From: Coriobacteriaceae bacterium | GTDB taxonomy: Bacteria; Actinomycetota; Coriobacteriia; Coriobacteriales; Coriobacteriaceae | DNA length: 64,000 bases | Direction of reading: 5' to 3' | NCBI GenBank assembly: GCA_902399975.1 | Contig: CABOHA010000001.1 | Location: 1,079,397-1,143,396 of the forward strand | Part shown: positions 60,486 through 64,000 of the stretch, in pieces | Numbering within the stretch: position 1 is the stretch's first letter | How the letters are laid out: every line of letters starts with the position of its first letter | The notes under the pieces: generated by a model | Told to the model about the DNA's origin: nothing | Seen by the model: the letters and a program-made list of their open reading frames with translations, nothing else | Databases searched by the model: none | Made by a program: the position numbers and the translations under genes

Positions 60486-61322
60486 TTAGGCCTCCTTATT
60501 GGCGTAGATAAACCAGTAGCCCAGCGCCACGATCAGGGCGCCACCCACGATATTGCCCAGCGTGGCGACCGTAAGGTTGAGCGCCAACCCGGCAGCGTTG
60601 AGGGCATCGGCGCCAGCGACATCGGCTCCATAGCCGCAGGAGTGCATCAAAATACCCATGGGCAAAAAGTACATGTTGGCAACGCAGTGCTCAAAACCGC
60701 AGGCCACAAAGGCGGCAATGGGCAGCAAAATGCCCACGACCTTATCGACCACGGTCTTGCCGGCAGTGCCGATCCATACGGCCAGGCAGACAAAGATGTT
60801 GCACAGAATGCCGCGGAAGAAGATGGTAACGGCGTCGATCGTAACCTTACCGGCGGCGACGCTCACCATGGCGTTGGCGACGGCCTCGCCGTTGAGCTTG
60901 TAAATAGCTGCCATGTAAATCAAAAAGACAACGAAGAGGGCGCCGGCAAAATTGCCGATCCACACAATAGCCCAAGCCTTGAGCATCTGGACGAGCGTGA
61001 TCTTGTTGCTCTTAAGCGCGCAGACCATAAGCGAGTTGCCGGTAAACAGTTCCGCGCCGCAAATGAGCACGAGCACCAGTCCCAGGCAAAAAGCAAGACC
61101 GCCCACGAAGCGCTGGGCGCCCCAGCAAAGCGTGGGATCGCTCAGAAAGACCGTGAAGAACAGGCCGCCGAAGGCGATGAACGCGCCGGCGAACATGGCG
61201 AGCAAAAAGGCCTTCGAGACCGGCAGGTTGGCCTTGGTAACGCCTGCGGCCTCGGTCTTCGCCTCGATCGCGGCGGGCGCCAGGCAATCGGAGGTGGGGT
61301 ATTCTGCCTTACTCTGTGCCAT
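60486..61322 (-). CDS. Formate/nitrite transporter family channel
   Basis: A 278-residue pentameric-type channel with six membrane helices. LLAMFAGAFIAFGGLFFTVF is near 42-61. LVLVLICGAELFTGNSLMVC (about 88-107) is a family signature, with the conserved ELFTGN and the later AFVACGFEHCVANMYFLPMG (about 193-212), which holds the pore His (FEHCVANM). It carries formate, nitrite or hydrosulfide. The ATG at 61322 with AAGAAGTGATTTCC is preferred over 61421. Its position beside the selenocysteine genes suggests formate use with a selenium-dependent dehydrogenase. Confidence 0.92.
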   Translation of the reverse strand: MAQSKAEYPTSDCLAPAAIEAKTEAAGVTKANLPVSKAFLLAMFAGAFIAFGGLFFTVFLSDPTLCWGAQRFVGGLAFCLGLVLVLICGAELFTGNSLMVCALKSNKITLVQMLKAWAIVWIGNFAGALFVVFLIYMAAIYKLNGEAVANAMVSVAAGKVTIDAVTIFFRGILCNIFVCLAVWIGTAGKTVVDKVVGILLPIAAFVACGFEHCVANMYFLPMGILMHSCGYGADVAGADALNAAGLALNLTVATLGNIVGGALIVALGYWFIYANKEA

Positions 61323-61443
61323 GGAAATCACTTCTTTCTTACGATTCGGGACAAACGCTCCTGGTTCATTTGCCCTGCGAGGTCGGACGGTATAAAAAAT
61401 AAACGCGAGCCAAATTAGCATATTGGCCTGCGATTATATAGCT

Positions 61444-61571
61444 TGGAGCGGGCGACGGGAAGTCCAAGGATTTGCTTCGCTGCGGGCCTTCGGCCCTTGC
61501 GTGCTGCGCTGGAAATGCTCACGCATTTTCTCAGCTCCGCACCCTGGCGGGTTCGATTCCCGTCGCCCGGC
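61444..61571. repeat. Partial inverted copies of the tRNA-Gly 3' end
   Basis: TGGAGCGGGCGACGGGAA (61444-61461) equals the 3' end of the nearby tRNA-Gly (61631-61704), and an opposite copy TTCGATTCCCGTCGCCC lies at 61552-61568. They pair over 12 bp. No intact tRNA fits between them. Confidence 0.7.
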
Positions 61572-61630
61572 GCGTAAACGAAAACAGCTCTGATCCCCAA
61601 AGGAAACCAAAGCCGTTAAAACAATTCTTA

Positions 61631-61704
61631 TGGAGCGGGCGACGGGAATCGAACCCGCGTCATCAGCTTGGAAGGCTGGGGTTCTACCATTGAACTACGC
61701 CCGC
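61631..61704 (-). tRNA. tRNA-Gly (anticodon UCC)
   Basis: Acceptor GCGGGCG/CGCCCGC, D arm TAGTTCAATGGTAGA, anticodon loop CTTCCAA (UCC), T arm GCGGGTTCGATTCCCGT, discriminator T and encoded CCA. Confidence 0.95.
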
Positions 61705-61710
61705 AAGATA

Positions 61711-61787
61711 TGGTCGGGACGACAGGATTTGAACCTGCGACATCCTGCTCCCAAAGCAGGCGCGCTACCAAACTGCGCCACGTCCCG
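61711..61787 (-). tRNA. tRNA-Pro (anticodon UGG)
   Basis: Acceptor CGGGACG/CGTCCCG, D arm GGCGCAGTTTGGTAGCGC, anticodon loop TTTGGGA (UGG), T arm GCAGGTTCAAATCCTGT and encoded CCA. Six bases separate it from tRNA-Gly; both may be one transcript. Confidence 0.95.
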
Positions 61788-61878
61788 AAGGTGTTGAGCA
61801 GCTAAGGTCTAAACCTTGCGTGTCCCAAAGCGAAGGAAATTATAGGGGAGACTCCCCGCCTGTGCAAGCGACGATACC

Positions 61879-63237
61879 CTAGCTCCTCGAATGTACGACA
61901 AACCGACTGTGGAGCAGGCCGATCACAAACGCCACCACGGCAACCGGCGCCCACGCGGCTCCAATGTCTGCCAGCGGCAGCGCATCGAACGGCAGCCACG
62001 CGCCCGTAAAGAACGCATCGCGGACCGAGGTAATCACGCTCTGCACCGCGACAACGCCGCCGACCCAGACCCACACCTGCGGATGAGCGTCGCAAAAGCC
62101 GTGCACCAGGCCCATCAGTACCAGCACGATGGCAACGGGATACAAGGCGTTGAGCATGGGCACCGAGAACATAAGAATCACGTCGAGGCCCACGTTGGAG
62201 AGCACGCACGAAAACGCTGCGAACACAAAGGCGAGAACCGCAAAGGGACGGCGCATGGCCTCCTCAGAGGCCTCCGCTCCCCCTTCGACCACATACGTCT
62301 CGCAGAAGTAACGCGAGCAGCAGCTGATGAGGCCGATGCACACGTTCATGCAGGCGAGGAAGAAGATGGCGAAGACCACGACCGTGCCGGCAAGCCCAAA
62401 ATGCATGGAGGCCGAACGGGCGAGGATGGCGGCGCCGTTGGTAGCGTCGGGCATCACGGTGCCGAGCTGCATACCGGCAAGTCCCAAGCCGCAGTAGATG
62501 ATGGCCATGAGCACGCCGGCGATCACGCCGGATCGCGAAATCTCGAAGGCCACGCGCTTGTCATCGGTAACGCCCAGCTCGTGGATGGTCTCGGCGATGA
62601 TGATGCCAAAGGCGAGCGACGCGAGCAGGTCCATGGTCTGGTAGCCGGTCAAAAAGCCCTGCACGGCAGCACCGGCATCATAGGGAGCCTGCGGCGCGGC
62701 GGCGGGGCCCAGCGGCGAGACCATGGCGGCACCCACGACCAATACGATAAGGGCAATGAGCGCGGGGCCCGTAATGCGGCCGAGCACGCGTGTGATGACG
62801 CCCGGGCGCAGCGTGAGCGCAAACGCGACGACGAAGAAGCCGACGGCAAACACCAGGCGCGCCGTGCCGAGCGAGACGCCCTCGGGCAACAGCGGCACCA
62901 GCATCTCGAAGGCCGTGGAACTCGTACGCGGAATGGCCAGGCACGGGCCAATGGCCAGATACACCGCCGCGACAAAGAACTCGCCAAACTTGGGGTGCAC
63001 GCGGCCAGCAAGCTCGCGCGCCGTTCCGGCAAGCGCCACGGCGATAAAGCCCATGACGGGCAGGCCGATGGCGGCAATCAGAAAGCCGAACATGGCGACC
63101 GGCGTGGCGGAACCTGCCTGCAGCGCCAGCAGCGGCGGAATAATGAGGTTGCCGGCGCCAAAGAGCATCGAGAACAGAGCGATGCCGACGGTGACGACAT
63201 GGTCGGAGCGCAGACCGCGCGGAGCGGATGAAGCCAT
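61879..63237 (-). CDS. brnQ: Branched-chain amino acid carrier (BrnQ family)
   Basis: A 452-residue carrier with about 12 helices. It begins with VVTVGIALFSMLFGAGNLII and PPLLALQAG, typical of LIVCS/BrnQ carriers that take up Leu, Ile and Val with sodium or protons. GYQTMDLLASLAFGIIIAET is near 205-224, a family hallmark. The ATG at 63237 (MASSAPRGL) follows GAAAGGTGGTCCC. The tRNA genes lie behind it and a terminator ahead. Confidence 0.93.
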   Translation of the reverse strand: MASSAPRGLRSDHVVTVGIALFSMLFGAGNLIIPPLLALQAGSATPVAMFGFLIAAIGLPVMGFIAVALAGTARELAGRVHPKFGEFFVAAVYLAIGPCLAIPRTSSTAFEMLVPLLPEGVSLGTARLVFAVGFFVVAFALTLRPGVITRVLGRITGPALIALIVLVVGAAMVSPLGPAAAPQAPYDAGAAVQGFLTGYQTMDLLASLAFGIIIAETIHELGVTDDKRVAFEISRSGVIAGVLMAIIYCGLGLAGMQLGTVMPDATNGAAILARSASMHFGLAGTVVVFAIFFLACMNVCIGLISCCSRYFCETYVVEGGAEASEEAMRRPFAVLAFVFAAFSCVLSNVGLDVILMFSVPMLNALYPVAIVLVLMGLVHGFCDAHPQVWVWVGGVVAVQSVITSVRDAFFTGAWLPFDALPLADIGAAWAPVAVVAFVIGLLHSRFVVHSRS

Positions 63238-63266
63238 GGGACCACCTTTCGAGTCAAAAACAAAAA

Positions 63267-63291
63267 CGGGACGGGCAAAAGACCCGTCCCG
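63267..63291 (-). terminator. Terminator behind the surface-protein gene
   Basis: CGGGACGGG (63267-63275) and CCCGTCCCG (63283-63291) pair over 9 bp and are followed by TTTTTGTTTTTG on the minus strand. Confidence 0.9.
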
Positions 63292-63356
63292 CAAGTATAT
63301 ACGCTTTAGCAGACTAAATCGCGCAAAGCTTCAATCTAGCCGCCCCTTTTGAGCCG

Positions 63357-64000
63357 TTACGCGTCCGAGCGACGGCGACGCAGCAGCTCGAGTCCCAGCG
63401 CGACAAGCGCAACGGCGCCTGCAGCGACAGCGACGGCCAATGGCGCACGATCGCCCGTGTCGGCGAGCTGCTGAGCGCTCGACTTGGAAGATTCCTTCTT
63501 GCCGGAGTTTTCCGCGCCCGAAGCCTTTGCCTTATCAGCTGCGGAGTCATCCGAACTACCGGGTTTTGTCGGATCCTTTGAATCCGGCTGGTCGGAATCG
63601 GGCGTTCCGGGCTTTTCCGGCTCTGGCTTGCTCGGGTTGTCAGGCTCAGGCTTATCCGGGTTATCCGGGTCCGGCTTGTCCGGCTGATCAGGCTCCGGTT
63701 TGTCGGGCTCAGGCTTGCCCGGATCAGGCTGGTCAGGCTCGGGCTTGTCCGGGTCCGGCTTGTCCGGATCGGGTCCATCGGGCTTGTCCGGATCGGGAAC
63801 CACCGGGTCCGGGTCGACAGGCTCCTGCTTCTTCTTCACCGTCAGCGTACCGGGCTCAACCGTGACATCGAAGTTCGGGTCGGCGACCGTCGCCCCGATC
63901 TGGTACTCGCCCGCCGGGGAACTCTCATCGGCGACGCAGGAGTACTCGACCTTCACGCCCGAGGTATCAGCCGAGCTCTTTAGGCTCGAGGTAAAGGCGG
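63357..64000 (-). CDS. C-terminal part of a sortase-anchored surface protein (runs off the window)
   Basis: The frame is open to the right edge, so only the last about 214 codons are seen. A beta domain like MBG modules (SPAGEYQIGATVADPNFDVT then EPGTLTVKKKQ) is followed by about 80 residues of Pro-Asp-Lys/Glu repeats (PDPDKPDP type) that span the wall. A disordered Ser/Lys-rich part follows, then a sorting signal LADTG, the hydrophobic stretch PLAVAVAAGAVALVALGLEL and LRRRRSDA. The sorting motif differs from canonical LPXTG, having Ala in place of Pro. It is probably a large adhesin-like protein. Confidence 0.85.
   Translation of the reverse strand, partial: AFTSSLKSSADTSGVKVEYSCVADESSPAGEYQIGATVADPNFDVTVEPGTLTVKKKQEPVDPDPVVPDPDKPDGPDPDKPDPDKPEPDQPDPGKPEPDKPEPDQPDKPDPDNPDKPEPDNPSKPEPEKPGTPDSDQPDSKDPTKPGSSDDSAADKAKASGAENSGKKESSKSSAQQLADTGDRAPLAVAVAAGAVALVALGLELLRRRRSDA

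Noticed and set aside
60462-61418. 318-residue plus-strand frame
   Set aside because: Antisense shadow of the formate/nitrite channel gene.
61450-61568. An additional tRNA on the plus strand
   Set aside because: The T-arm-like part is present but no anticodon arm or D arm can be folded in the interval.

Overview
The window looks like a chromosome segment of a human-gut Coriobacteriia actinobacterium, most likely Collinsella or a close relative. This is inferred from the GC-rich core genes, the sortase-anchored surface proteins, the complete selC-selB-selA set beside a formate/nitrite channel, and strong GGAGG ribosome sites mixed with GTG and TTG starts. No database search was possible, so the taxon is an inference.

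Layout. (1) 1-20.5 kb is an accessory, visibly AT-richer and partly decayed region. It holds a SIR2-domain protein, a reverse transcriptase, several uncharacterised membrane proteins, a transglutaminase-like surface protein fused to an ABC-ATPase relic, an XRE/ImmA-IrrE regulator-protease, and a DinJ-YafQ pair whose toxin has lost its C-terminus. Many pieces are broken: in-frame stops, a frameshifted surface protein, a second copy of the transglutaminase leader, a relic of the ImmA gene, and RhuM-like and winged-helix fragments. It reads as a defence/mobile-element graveyard that still contains intact candidates. (2) 20.6-34.1 kb is one minus-strand exopolysaccharide operon, headed by a NusG/LoaP-type antiterminator and closed by a hairpin at 20588-20605. 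It encodes the initiating sugar transferase, two glycosyltransferases, a pyruvyl transferase, a DUF1919 protein, polymerase and flippase. Less usual members are a MenD-like ThDP enzyme, an SDR, and a coupled AAA+ ATPase with an unknown partner. (3) 34.4-64 kb is GC-rich core genome: thrS, a three-gene glycerol-3-phosphate-oxidation-type redox operon, an M24 peptidase, folC, valS, tig-clpP-clpX, a molybdenum hydroxylase, gdhA, selC-selB-selA, a formate/nitrite channel, tRNA-Gly and tRNA-Pro, a BrnQ carrier and the end of a large surface protein.

How the parts may work together. The polysaccharide operon promoter lies between two 15-bp inverted repeats (34186-34200 and 34293-34307) and is followed by an antiterminator gene. 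That is the same architecture as phase-variable capsule loci of other gut bacteria, but no invertase is visible here. The selenocysteine genes together with the formate channel suggest selenium-dependent formate metabolism encoded elsewhere. The tig-clpP-clpX block is a proteostasis unit.

Most unusual non-coding element. At 36969-37463, thirteen 15-bp elements alternate in orientation at an exact 40-bp pitch, with 25-bp intervals of much lower conservation. It fits neither a CRISPR array nor a simple satellite. Long intergenic hairpins recur through the core region, including a three-copy family (41036-41195, 42494-42631, 56711-56843) that keeps one core while its stems differ.
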